From Methylobacterium sp. Leaf104 (lineage in GTDB: Bacteria > Pseudomonadota > Alphaproteobacteria > Rhizobiales > Beijerinckiaceae): a DNA stretch of 64,000 nucleotides. This document shows positions 16,469 through 28,535 of the stretch, piece by piece (position 1 is the stretch's first letter; every line of letters starts with the position of its first letter). Where the stretch lies: positions 126,105-190,104 of the forward strand of contig NZ_LMMZ01000037.1 of NCBI RefSeq assembly GCF_001422885.1, read 5' to 3'. A program made the translations under genes and the position numbers. The notes below the pieces were generated by a model. That model was given only the letters and a program-made list of their open reading frames with translations. It was not told where the DNA came from and did not search any database.

Positions 16469-18256
16469 ATGCCAAGCTACAAGGCACCGGTCGAGGACGT
16501 CCTGTTCCTGCTGAACGACGTGCTCGGATTCCACCGCTACGACAACCTGCGCGGTTTCTCGGATGCGTCGCCGGACGTGATGGAGGCGGTTCTCAACGAA
16601 GGCGCCAAGCTCGCCGAGACCGTGCTCGCGCCGCTCAACCCGGTCGGCGATCGGGAAGGCTGCACCCGGCATCCCGACGGCAGCGTCACGACCCCGAAGG
16701 GCTTCAAGGCCGCCTACGACGCCTATGCGGGCGGCGGCTGGATGGGGCTCTCGATGCCCGAGGAATATGGCGGGCAGGCCCTGCCCCACACCCTGAACAC
16801 GGCGATCCAGGAATTCGCCTCCGGGGCCAACCTCGCGCTCGGCATGTATCCGGGCCTGACCCAGGGGGCGATGGCGGCCCTCGTGGTGCATGGGTCGGAC
16901 GAGCAGAAGGCCCTTTACCTGCCGAAGATGGTGGAGGGTGCCTGGACCGGCACCATGAACCTCACCGAGCCGCATTGCGGCACGGATCTCGGGCTCCTCA
17001 AGACGAAGGCCGTGCCGAACGGCGACGGCTCCTACAGCCTCACCGGCACCAAGATCTTCATCTCGGCCGGCGAGCACGACCTGTCGGAGAACATTATCCA
17101 TCTGGTGATCGCCCGCATCGAGGGCGCGCCGGCCGGCACCAAGGGCATCTCGCTCTTCGTGGTTCCGAAGTTCCTGGTGAACGCGGACGGCTCGGTCGGC
17201 GAGCGCAACCCGGTCTCCTGCGGCTCCCTCGAGCACAAGATGGGCATCCACGGCAACTCGACCTGCGTCATGAACTACGACGGGGCGAAGGGCTGGCTCG
17301 TCGGACAGGAGAATCGCGGCCTGAACGCGATGTTCGTGATGATGAACGAGGCCCGCCTCGCGGTCGGCGTTCAGGGTCTCGGCCAGTCCGAGGTCGCCTA
17401 TCAGAACGCGGTCGCCTACGCCAAGGACCGGCTCCAGGGCCGCGCCCTGACCGGCGCCAAGGCGCCCGAGAAGGCTGCCGACCCGATCATCGTCCATCCC
17501 GACGTGCGCCGGACCCTGATGGGCATCCGCGCCTTCAACGAGGCCGCCCGCGCCCTCGTGCTCTGGACCGCGCTCCAGGCCGATATCGGACACCGGTCCG
17601 ACGATGCGACCGAACGGCAGAATGCCGAGGACCACATGGGCCTGATGACCCCGGTGGTGAAGGGCGTGCTGACCGACCGGGGCTTCGCCAACGCGGTCGA
17701 GGCCCAGCAGATGTTCGGCGGCCACGGCTACATCGAGGAATGGGGCATGTCGCAGTTCGTGCGCGATGCCCGCATCGCGATGATCTACGAGGGCGCCAAC
17801 GGCATCCAGGCCATGGACCTCATCGGCCGCAAGCTGCCCAAGGACGGCGGGCGGGCGATGATGACCTTCCTCGGCGAGGTGCAGACCTTCATCAAGGACC
17901 ACGGCGAGGACGCGGCGATGAAGCCCTACGTCGCGCCCCTCCAGGCTGGCCTCAACGACCTGCAGGGCGCCACCATGTGGTTCATGCAGAACGCCTTCAC
18001 GAAGCCCGACAATGCCGGCGCCGGTGCCACCGACTACATGCACCTGCTCGGACTCGTGGCCATGGGCTACATGTGGGCGCGCATCGCCAAGGCCGCCCTG
18101 GCGCGGCAGGCGGAAAGCCCGTCCGAGGCGATGGCCGCCAAGCTGGTGGTGGGCCGCTTCTACATGGAGCGCCTCCTGCCCGAGACCGCGACCCGGCTGG
18201 TGCGGATCAAGGCCGGATCGGAAACCACGATGGCGCTGAGCGCCGAGGCGTTTTAG
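16469..18256 (+). CDS. Acyl-CoA dehydrogenase (long form, with extra C-terminal domain)
   Basis: A 595-residue FAD enzyme for the first step of fatty acid beta-oxidation, making trans-2-enoyl-CoA. The N-terminal MPSYKAPVEDVLFLLNDVL, then WTGTMNLTEPHCGTDLGLLKT, the FAD-binding KIFISAGEHD, ARLAVGVQGLGQSE, MFGGHGYIEEWGMSQ and the catalytic glutamate E441 in IAMIYEGANGIQA, are all as in 590-600-residue FadE-like enzymes. The last 120 residues form the additional helical domain of this subgroup. Thiolase follows after a palindromic repeat; the FadB-like gene is 3 kb on. Acyl chain preference cannot be read from sequence. Confidence 0.93.
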   Translation: MPSYKAPVEDVLFLLNDVLGFHRYDNLRGFSDASPDVMEAVLNEGAKLAETVLAPLNPVGDREGCTRHPDGSVTTPKGFKAAYDAYAGGGWMGLSMPEEYGGQALPHTLNTAIQEFASGANLALGMYPGLTQGAMAALVVHGSDEQKALYLPKMVEGAWTGTMNLTEPHCGTDLGLLKTKAVPNGDGSYSLTGTKIFISAGEHDLSENIIHLVIARIEGAPAGTKGISLFVVPKFLVNADGSVGERNPVSCGSLEHKMGIHGNSTCVMNYDGAKGWLVGQENRGLNAMFVMMNEARLAVGVQGLGQSEVAYQNAVAYAKDRLQGRALTGAKAPEKAADPIIVHPDVRRTLMGIRAFNEAARALVLWTALQADIGHRSDDATERQNAEDHMGLMTPVVKGVLTDRGFANAVEAQQMFGGHGYIEEWGMSQFVRDARIAMIYEGANGIQAMDLIGRKLPKDGGRAMMTFLGEVQTFIKDHGEDAAMKPYVAPLQAGLNDLQGATMWFMQNAFTKPDNAGAGATDYMHLLGLVAMGYMWARIAKAALARQAESPSEAMAAKLVVGRFYMERLLPETATRLVRIKAGSETTMALSAEAF

Positions 18257-18272
18257 ACCGTCGCGACGCCCC

Positions 18273-18385
18273 CTCCTCCCCCTTGCGGGGAGGAGCCGGA
18301 GGTGGGGGTGGTCGGGCGACCCTCCGTCGGCCGAGGCTGGCGGCGCCACCCCCACCCCTAACCCCTCCCCGCAACGGGGAGGGGG
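18273..18385. repeat. GC-rich nested palindromic repeat element
   Basis: Three nested inverted repeats lie between the dehydrogenase and thiolase genes. Hairpin 1 is CTCCTCCCC/GGGGAGGAG (18273-18295). A long-range pair is GGTGGGGGTGG (18301-18311) with CCACCCCCACC (18346-18356). Hairpin 2 is CCCCTCCCC/GGGGAGGGG (18362-18384). The outer arms resemble each other in inverse orientation, so the unit is a large cruciform. It looks like a dispersed intergenic repeat of the REP type and may act as an mRNA stabiliser or attenuator between the two genes. Confidence 0.7.
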
Positions 18386-18424
18386 ACTGCCCGCGCCGCC
18401 AGGGTCAAGAGAACGAGGACACGC

Positions 18425-19633
18425 ATGCCCGAGGCCTTCATCTACGACCATGTCCGCACCCCGCGGGGCCGCGGCAAGCCCGATGGCTCGCTCCACGAGG
18501 TGACGGCCCTGCGCCTCGCCGAGGTGGCGCTCCGCGCCCTCAAGGAGCGCAACGACCTCGACACGCGCCGCGTCGACGACGTGGTCCTCGGCTGCGTCGA
18601 TCCGGTGGGCGAGGCCGGCGGCGACATCGCCCGGGCGGCGGCCCTGGTGGCCGATTACGGCACGCACGTGCCGGGCGTGCAGATCAACCGCTTCTGCGCC
18701 TCGGGCCTCGACGCGGTGAACTTCGCCGCCGCGCAGGTGATGGCCGGCCAGCACGACCTGACGGTGGGCGGCGGCGTCGAATCCATGAGCCGCGTTGGCC
18801 TCGGCGCCTCGGGCGGCGCCTGGCCGGTGGATCCGGCCATCGCGATCAAGTCCTACTTCATGCCCCAGGGCGTGTCGGCCGACCTCATCGCCTCGAAATA
18901 CGGCTTCAGCCGCGACGATTGTGACGCCTACGCCGTCCAGTCGCAGAAGCGCTCGGCCGCCTCCTGGGCCGAGGGCCGCTTCGCCAACGCGGTCGTGCCG
19001 GTGCGCGACATCAACGGCATCACGCTGCTGGCCAATGACGAGCACATGCGGCCGTCCACCGACATGCAGTCGCTGGGACAGCTCAAGGCCTCCTTCGTCC
19101 AGATGGGCCAGATGGGCGGGTTCGACGCCGTGGCCATCGACGCCCATCCGGACGTGGAGACCGTCAACCACGTCCACCATGCCGGCAACTCGTCGGGCAT
19201 CGTCGACGGCGCCGCCGCGGTGCTGATCGGCTCGGCCGAGGCTGGCAACGCCGCGGGCCTGAAGCCCCGCGCCCGCATCCGCGCCTTCGCGAATATCGGC
19301 TCGGACCCGGCCCTCATGCTCACCGGCCCGGTGGACGTGACGAAGAAGGTCCTGGCGCGGGCCGGCATGAGCCTGGCCGACATCGACCTGTTCGAGGTCA
19401 ACGAGGCCTTCGCCGCGGTGGTGCTGCGCTTCCAGCAGGCCTTCGACGTCGACCCGGCCAAGATCAACGTCTGCGGCGGCGCCATCGCCATGGGCCATCC
19501 GCTGGGCGCCACCGGCGCGATGATCCTCGGCACGGTGCTCGACGAGCTGGAGCGCACCGGCAAGGAGCGCGCCCTGGTCACCCTCTGCATCGGTGCCGGC
19601 ATGGGCACCGCCACCATCATCGAGCGGGTGTGA
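18425..19633 (+). CDS. fadA: Acetyl-CoA C-acyltransferase (thiolase)
   Basis: A 402-residue thiolase that cleaves 3-ketoacyl-CoA in the last step of beta-oxidation or, running backwards, condenses acetyl-CoA. The nucleophile C91 is in QINRFCASGLDAVNFA. The other active-site motifs are LFEVNEAFAAVV, GGAIAMGHPLGATGAMI and the second cysteine in LCIGAGMGTATI. It follows the acyl-CoA dehydrogenase and precedes the FadB-like gene, so a degradative role is more likely than PHB synthesis. The symbol reflects role, not proven orthology. Confidence 0.9.
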   Translation: MPEAFIYDHVRTPRGRGKPDGSLHEVTALRLAEVALRALKERNDLDTRRVDDVVLGCVDPVGEAGGDIARAAALVADYGTHVPGVQINRFCASGLDAVNFAAAQVMAGQHDLTVGGGVESMSRVGLGASGGAWPVDPAIAIKSYFMPQGVSADLIASKYGFSRDDCDAYAVQSQKRSAASWAEGRFANAVVPVRDINGITLLANDEHMRPSTDMQSLGQLKASFVQMGQMGGFDAVAIDAHPDVETVNHVHHAGNSSGIVDGAAAVLIGSAEAGNAAGLKPRARIRAFANIGSDPALMLTGPVDVTKKVLARAGMSLADIDLFEVNEAFAAVVLRFQQAFDVDPAKINVCGGAIAMGHPLGATGAMILGTVLDELERTGKERALVTLCIGAGMGTATIIERV

Positions 19634-19734
19634 GCCTGCGCCGCCTCCCAAACCCCGCGCAAGTGGGGTAGAGGGCGGCGCCCGCCGCCGCCCGGCGCCG
19701 GGCTCACAACAAGAATCTCCGAGGACACGCCACG

Positions 19735-20235
19735 ATGACGCGCCTGCTCGCCACCCTCTGCCTGACCACCGCCCTGTGCCTGCCGATCGCCGCCCGCGCC
19801 GACGAGGCCGCCGAGCGCATCGCCGTCGCCAAGGATCTGGTGCAGAAGACCACGATCAAGAACCTGGAGGTCGGCTTCACGGGCGCCCTCGAGAAGACCG
19901 TGGCGCCGATGAAGGAGGACAAGGCCGAGGCCGTGCGCAAAGAGATCCGCGCCGAGTTCGACAAGCAGCGCGAGACCATGCTCGACGGCCTGTCGAAGGC
20001 CTATGCCGAGAAGTTCAGCCTCGACGAGCTGAAGCACCTCTCCGAGATCTACGGCGACAAGACCTACCAGAAGTTCCAGGCGGTCAATGCCGACCCGGCC
20101 TCCACCGTGACCACGATCTCGCAGGCCTCCGTGACCAAGCTCCTGAACATGCTGGCCATCGCCTCGGCCGGTGACTCGGCGGCCAATGCGGCCCCGGGCG
20201 CACCCGGCGCCCCGATGCCGATGCCGGCGCGCTGA
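19735..20235 (+). CDS. Exported DUF2059 protein
   Basis: A 166-residue protein with a clear signal peptide (MTRLLATLCLTTALCLPIAARA, cut before DEAAER). The mature part is helical and fits DUF2059: VRKEIRAEFDKQRETMLDGL, KAYAEKFSLDELKHLSEIYG and KTYQKFQAV. It ends in a flexible Ala/Gly/Pro/Met tail. The family is periplasmic with no known activity. It lies about 100 nt after thiolase, separated by GC-rich inverted repeats (19640-19700), so co-transcription is uncertain. Confidence 0.82.
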   Translation: MTRLLATLCLTTALCLPIAARADEAAERIAVAKDLVQKTTIKNLEVGFTGALEKTVAPMKEDKAEAVRKEIRAEFDKQRETMLDGLSKAYAEKFSLDELKHLSEIYGDKTYQKFQAVNADPASTVTTISQASVTKLLNMLAIASAGDSAANAAPGAPGAPMPMPAR

Positions 20236-20265
20236 AGCGGACCGGCGGGGATCCCGATGGCCGGC

Positions 20266-21066
20266 TCAAGCCACATGCGCGCGGGCGTACCCGCCCGCCG
20301 GAGAGCCGGTCACCGGGAAGCCGTTCACGTTGGGCAGCGCTTCGAGGTGGGGTTTGGCGAAGTGGTAGCCCTGGAAGAGGGTCGCGCCGAGGCCGCGCAG
20401 GGTGTCGAGCTCGGACGCCGTCTCGACGCCCTCGGCGATGACCGCGATGTCCAGGGAGCGGGCGATGCCGATGATGCCCGCGACGATGATCTGGCGGCGC
20501 CGGTCGGTGTCGATGCCGCGCAGCAGGTCCATGTCGATCTTGATGAGGTCGGGCTGGAAGTTCGCCAGCAGGCTCAGGCCGGCGAAGCCCGCGCCGAAAT
20601 CGTCGAGGGCCGTCAGGAAGCCCTGGCGCCGGTACTCGGCGACGATGCGCGAGACGTGGGCGGTGTCGCGGAACTTCTCGTTCTCGGTGAATTCGAACAT
20701 GATCCGGTCGTGGGCGAAGCCGGCCTTGCGGGCCGCCTCCAGGGACGAGCGGATGCAGGCCGCCGGTTCGTAGACGGCGTTCGGCATGAAGTTGATCGAC
20801 AGGCGGGTCGCGTCGTCCGTCGGGAACAGGCGTCCGGCGAGTTCGATCGCCTTCACCCGCGCGGCCTGGTCGAAGCGGTAGACGGTTTCCGGCGTCACGC
20901 GGCCGAGAATCGAGGCGGCCGATTCGCCACCCGTGCCGCGCACCAGTGCCTCGTAGCCCCAGACACGGTTCGCCGCGAGGTCGAGAATGGGCTGGAACGC
21001 CATCGTGAAGGTGAAGTCGAGTTCGGCTCCATCGCGGCAACCCTGGCAGCCGGTCCGTGCGGTCAT
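20266..21066 (-). CDS. EAL-domain cyclic-di-GMP phosphodiesterase
   Basis: A 266-residue stand-alone EAL protein predicted to hydrolyse c-di-GMP to pGpG. All metal and catalytic positions look present: the EAL signature in VWGYEALVRG, Asn in LSINFMPNAVY, Glu in IMFEFTENE, the Asp pair in LDDFGAGFAG, Lys in DLIKIDMDL, Glu in AVIAEGVET and Gln in QGYHFAKP. The short N-terminal tail has a paired-cysteine motif (GCQGCRDG) before MAFQPI. There is no GGDEF or membrane segment. ATG 21066 has AGGACA upstream. It sits opposite to, and between, beta-oxidation genes. Confidence 0.88.
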   Translation of the reverse strand: MTARTGCQGCRDGAELDFTFTMAFQPILDLAANRVWGYEALVRGTGGESAASILGRVTPETVYRFDQAARVKAIELAGRLFPTDDATRLSINFMPNAVYEPAACIRSSLEAARKAGFAHDRIMFEFTENEKFRDTAHVSRIVAEYRRQGFLTALDDFGAGFAGLSLLANFQPDLIKIDMDLLRGIDTDRRRQIIVAGIIGIARSLDIAVIAEGVETASELDTLRGLGATLFQGYHFAKPHLEALPNVNGFPVTGSPAGGYARAHVA

Positions 21067-21185
21067 GGTCGTGTCCTGTCGCAGCAAGGTGCCCCCCGGC
21101 ATGCCTTGATGCATTCGCAAGGTTTGAGATTGGCTTAACCACGCCAGCCGAAGCCGCCCACCCGCCGCTTATTCGAGGATCAGCG

Positions 21186-23390
21186 ATGAATCTCACCAAC
21201 TTCCGACTCGAAACCGACGCCGACGGGATTGCGCTGGCGACCTGGGACATGCCCGGCCGCTCCATGAACGTCTTCACCGATGCGGTGATGGACGAACTGA
21301 GCCAGGTGGTCGACGCCGTGGTGGCGGACCCCGCCATCAAGGGCTGCGTCATCGTCTCGGGCAAGGACAACTTCTCGGGCGGCGCCGACCTGACCATGCT
21401 CCAGGGTCTCGGCCGCGCGTTCGAGGCCCTCAAAGCCGAGCGCGGCGAGGAGGAAGCGATGCGCCACTTCTTCGAGGAGTCGCGCAAGCTCAGCCTCGTC
21501 TTCCGCAAGCTCGAGACCTGCGGCAAGCCCTTCGCGGCGGCGGTGAACGGCATCTGCCTCGGCGGGGCGTTCGAGCTCGCCCTCTCTTGCCACTACCGGG
21601 TGCTGTCCGACGATCCGAAGACCCGCGTCGGCCTCCCCGAGATCAAGGTCGGCCTGTTCCCGGGCGGTGGCGGCACCCAGCGCGTCGCCCGCCTGATGCA
21701 GACTGGCGACGCCCTGCAGATGCTGTTCAAGGGCGAGCAGATCCGTCCGCTGATGGCCAGGAACATGGGCCTCGCCCAGGAGGTCGCCGCCAAGGACGAG
21801 ATCGTCGCCAAGGCCAAGGCCTGGATCGCGGGCGGCGGCTCGGCCGTGGCACCCTGGGACCAGCCGAAGTTCAAGTCGCCGTCCGGCAAGGTCTACTCGC
21901 CCGCCGGCATGATGATCTGGCCGCCGGCCAACGCCATCTACCGGCGCGAGACGCACGACAACTACCCGGCCGCCAAGGCGATCCTGGCCTCCGTCTACGA
22001 GGGCCTGCAGCTGCCGATGGACCAGGCCCTTCGGGTCGAGAGCCGGTACTTCGCGCACATCCTGCGGACCAAGGAGGCGGCGGCGATGATCCGCACGCTG
22101 TTCCTGTCGATGGGAGAACTTAATAAGGGCGCGCGCCGTCCGAAGGACGTGCCGGCCACCAAGGTCCAGCGGGTCGGCGTCGTCGGCGCCGGCTTCATGG
22201 GCGCGGGCGTCGCCTACGTCACGGCCAATGCGGGCATGGATGTCGTGCTCGTCGACCAATCGGTCGAGGCGGCCGAGAAGGGCAAGGCCTACGCCCACAA
22301 GCTCGTCACCGACCAGATCAACAAGGGTCGCGCGAAGACCGCCGACCGCGACGCGCTGCTCGGCCGCATCAGCGCGAGTGCCGACTACGCCGACCTCGCC
22401 ACCTGCGACCTCGTCATCGAGGCGGTATTCGAGGATCCGAAGGTCAAGGCCGAGGTCATCGCCAAGGTCGAGGCCGTGATCCGGCCGGAGACGATCTTCG
22501 CCTCCAACACCTCGACCCTGCCGATCACGGGCCTCGCCAAGACCTCGGCCCGGCCGGAGCAGTTCGTCGGCATCCACTTCTTCTCGCCGGTCGAAAAGAT
22601 GATGCTCGTCGAGATCATCAAGGGCGACCAGACCGGCGACGCGGCGCTGGCCACCGCCCTCGACTATGTCCGCGCGATCAAGAAGACCCCGATCGTCGTC
22701 AACGATGCGCGCGGCTTCTTCGCCAACCGCTGTGTCGGCGCCTACCTGCTCGAGGGCCACAAGATGCTCAACGAGGGCATCCCGGCAGCGATGATCGAGA
22801 ATGCCGGCCGTCAGGCGGGCATGCCGGTCGGCCCCCTCTCGCTGACCGACGAGGTCGCCGTCGATCTCGCCCTGAAGATCGTCAAGGCGACGGAGGCGCA
22901 ACTCGGGGCCGAGAGCATCGACCCGGCCCAGAAGGCGCTCCTCTCCACCCTCGTCGAGGGCGAGGGCCGGCTCGGCCGCAAGAACAAGCGCGGCTTCTAC
23001 GACTATCCGGAGGGGGCACCCAAGCGACTGTGGCCCGGCCTCGCCGGCCTCCAGGCGACCAAGGTCGACCCGGACGAAGTGGACTTCGCGGAGCTGAAGC
23101 AGCGTCTCCTGGTGGTGCAGGCGCTGGAAGCCGCGCGGACCGTCGGCGAGGGCGTCGTGACCGATCCGCGCGAGGCGGATGTCGGCTCGATCCTCGGCTT
23201 CGGCTTCGCGCCCTTCACCGGCGGCGCCCTGTCCTACATCGACTTCATGGGCGTCCAGGCGTTCGTGACGCTGGCGCAGGGCCTGGAAGCCAAGCACGGC
23301 CCGCGCTTCGCCGTACCGCAGAACCTCCTCGACATGGCCGCCCGCGGCGGCACGTTCTACGGCGACGCAGCGGTGAAGAAGGCGGCGTAG
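21186..23390 (+). CDS. fadB: Multifunctional enoyl-CoA hydratase / 3-hydroxyacyl-CoA dehydrogenase (FadB/FadJ-like)
   Basis: A 734-residue fusion catalysing the two middle steps of beta-oxidation. The crotonase domain (about 1-190) has DNFSGGADLTML and NGICLGGAFELALSCHYRV, forming the CoA and oxyanion site, with the acidic LPEIKVGLFPGGGGTQRVA. The NAD domain starts near residue 325 with VGVVGAGFMGAGVAYV, then FASNTSTLPIT and GIHFFSPVEKMMLVEII with the catalytic His. C-terminal domains carry the conserved FFANRC and GRLGRKNKRGFYDY. ATG 21186 has GAGG upstream. It is the natural partner of the acyl-CoA dehydrogenase and thiolase upstream. Confidence 0.94.
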   Translation: MNLTNFRLETDADGIALATWDMPGRSMNVFTDAVMDELSQVVDAVVADPAIKGCVIVSGKDNFSGGADLTMLQGLGRAFEALKAERGEEEAMRHFFEESRKLSLVFRKLETCGKPFAAAVNGICLGGAFELALSCHYRVLSDDPKTRVGLPEIKVGLFPGGGGTQRVARLMQTGDALQMLFKGEQIRPLMARNMGLAQEVAAKDEIVAKAKAWIAGGGSAVAPWDQPKFKSPSGKVYSPAGMMIWPPANAIYRRETHDNYPAAKAILASVYEGLQLPMDQALRVESRYFAHILRTKEAAAMIRTLFLSMGELNKGARRPKDVPATKVQRVGVVGAGFMGAGVAYVTANAGMDVVLVDQSVEAAEKGKAYAHKLVTDQINKGRAKTADRDALLGRISASADYADLATCDLVIEAVFEDPKVKAEVIAKVEAVIRPETIFASNTSTLPITGLAKTSARPEQFVGIHFFSPVEKMMLVEIIKGDQTGDAALATALDYVRAIKKTPIVVNDARGFFANRCVGAYLLEGHKMLNEGIPAAMIENAGRQAGMPVGPLSLTDEVAVDLALKIVKATEAQLGAESIDPAQKALLSTLVEGEGRLGRKNKRGFYDYPEGAPKRLWPGLAGLQATKVDPDEVDFAELKQRLLVVQALEAARTVGEGVVTDPREADVGSILGFGFAPFTGGALSYIDFMGVQAFVTLAQGLEAKHGPRFAVPQNLLDMAARGGTFYGDAAVKKAA

Positions 23391-23400
23391 GGCACGGGTA

Positions 23401-23457
23401 CCGCCCGGCTTTCCCCGGGCGGATCCCATGACGGGTGAGGCGGCGACCGCCTCACCC
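23401..23457. terminator. Two tandem hairpins between convergent genes
   Basis: CCGCCCGG/CCGGGCGG (23401-23422, 8 bp) is followed by GGGTGAGGCGG-CGA-CCGCCTCACCC (23433-23457, 11 bp). The second overlaps the last codons and stop of the minus-strand exonuclease gene. They probably end transcription from both sides. Confidence 0.6.
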
Positions 23458-24327
23458 CACCGATGCCGCAGTCATCCGGGCGCGCAGGACCTCGACATCG
23501 TCGTGGTTGCTCGACAGCAGGTCGGTGATGTCACCGGCGAGCAACGCCTTCACGTGGCGGCAGCGGGTGCCGTAGCGGCCCGCCATGCAGGTGCAGCGCA
23601 GGTGCGGGCCGCCGGTGCGGTCTTCCAGGGTCACGGCGTAGCGGTTGCCGCTGCTGCCGCGGACCGCGAAGTGCAGGCCCGCCGAAGAGGCTGGGCGTGC
23701 GCCCGCGGCGAGACGGGCCCGCTCCGTGAGGGAGCCCGGGCGGCTCCGCGGAGGCATGGCGAGGTCGGGTCCCGCCGGGACCGTGGTGATCGGCAGGTGA
23801 AGCGCCCGCGACAGGGCCGGCACGTCCGGCGCACCGGTCTCCCGTACCGCCGCGAGAGCGATCTCCGCGCAGGCATAGGCGTCCTCGCCCGCATCGTGGT
23901 GCTCGAAGCGGATCCCGAGCCGCGCCGCGACCTTGCCGAGGCCGCAGCCCTCCTCCGCCGGAAACACCCGCCGGGCGATCTGCAGCGTGCAGAGATAGGA
24001 GAAGGCCGGGGGTCGAACCCCGTACGCGGCCAGGGAGGCGCGCAGCACGCCGAGGTCGAAGCCGGCATTGTGCGCCAGGATCAGACCGGAGGCGAGCTCG
24101 GGCAGGAACTCCGCCATCACGGCGGAAAAGTCCGGCTGGTTACGCACGTCCGCCGGGAGGATGCCGTGGACCCGGATGTTGCCCGGCGAGAAGCGCAGCT
24201 CCGGCGGCCGGATCAGCCGGGATTCCCGCCGGACCACCCGGCCGCCGGCGATCCAGGCGAGCCCGACGGCACAGGCGCTGTCACGCCGCTCGTTGGCGGT
24301 CTCGAAATCGAGGGCGATGACGGTCAT
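23452..24327 (-). CDS. DEDDh 3'-5' exonuclease fused to a SWIM-type zinc finger
   Basis: A 291-residue protein. Residues 1-165 are a DnaQ-like exonuclease: VIALDFETAN (acidic pair D7/E9), LILAHNAGFDLGVL, and HHDAGEDAYACAEIAL, whose H-x4-D spacing marks the DEDDh subgroup. After a basic linker (MPPRSRPGSLTERARLAAG) the C-terminal 80 residues carry C-x-C...C-x-H in RCTCMAGRYGTRCRHVKALL, which is the SWIM zinc finger, a nucleic-acid or protein-binding element. The start MTVIALDFE fits the family. It is next to ligA, transcribed the same way, 88 nt upstream of nothing else. The target (DNA or RNA) is unknown. Confidence 0.87.
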   Translation of the reverse strand: MTVIALDFETANERRDSACAVGLAWIAGGRVVRRESRLIRPPELRFSPGNIRVHGILPADVRNQPDFSAVMAEFLPELASGLILAHNAGFDLGVLRASLAAYGVRPPAFSYLCTLQIARRVFPAEEGCGLGKVAARLGIRFEHHDAGEDAYACAEIALAAVRETGAPDVPALSRALHLPITTVPAGPDLAMPPRSRPGSLTERARLAAGARPASSAGLHFAVRGSSGNRYAVTLEDRTGGPHLRCTCMAGRYGTRCRHVKALLAGDITDLLSSNHDDVEVLRARMTAASVG

Positions 24328-24414
24328 GCGGGAGTTATGGGCCCTGTCCCGGCCGGACGCGGCCAAGCTCCTGCGGATGCAGAAACCCGACTCTAGGCGT
24401 CCGCGAATCCGGGC

Positions 24415-28039
<3,625 letters not shown>

Positions 28040-28117
28040 GGGCCGGCGCATGCGGGACTTGCTCCGGGCCGCCGGCACGCGCATGAAGCGGCCGGCGTCA
28101 CGGAGGGGAAAACCCGC

Positions 28118-28444
28118 ATGCGGACACGGATCTCGACGGTGGCAGCCCTCGGCCTCGGCACTCTGGTTTCGGCCGGCGCGGCCCGCGCCGCCTGCACGCT
28201 GCCCGAGCCGCCCCCGGCCGCGTCCCGTCCGACCAAGCCGCCGCTCCCGGCCAAGCCCGCCTGCCTCGACGCCAAGGGCGGCTGCCCGGGCTGGGAGGCC
28301 TACAGCTACAACGACGCCATCAAGGCCTACAACGAGAAGGCCGCCGCGTTCCGTCCCCTGGCGGAGACCTACGTCAAGGCACTGAATGCCTACGTGAAGG
28401 CGAGCAGCGACTACGCGCAATGCGAGGTGAAGACGCTGCAATAG
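28118..28444 (+). CDS. Small exported cysteine-containing protein, unknown function
   Basis: A 108-residue protein with a signal peptide (MRTRISTVAALGLGTLVSAG, cut near AARA-ACTL). The mature part has a Pro-rich start (LPEPPPAASRPTKPPLPAK), then four cysteines (ACTL, PACLD, GGCPG, AQCEV) that could form two disulfides, and a helical, Tyr/Lys-rich end (AETYVKALNAYVKASSDY). I do not recognise the family. A purine-rich GGAGGGGAAAA precedes the ATG. Codon use matches its neighbours. Confidence 0.72.
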   Translation: MRTRISTVAALGLGTLVSAGAARAACTLPEPPPAASRPTKPPLPAKPACLDAKGGCPGWEAYSYNDAIKAYNEKAAAFRPLAETYVKALNAYVKASSDYAQCEVKTLQ

Positions 28445-28535
28445 GCAGGCGGCCGGCCGGGTTCGCTTGACCCCTGCCAGGAGCGATGCCACAGCCCGGC
28501 GCAGTTTTCCCCACATCGCCAGACTGGACGGCCCG

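Noticed and set aside
18273-18385. Considered as a CRISPR repeat or insertion-sequence end
   Set aside because: There is no regular spacing, no spacers, no transposase and no target duplication. It fits a palindromic intergenic repeat.
16406-19651. A 1081-codon minus-strand frame opposite acyl-CoA dehydrogenase and thiolase
   Set aside because: It runs through two recognised genes and the palindromic repeat; His/Gly-rich translation typical of a shadow.
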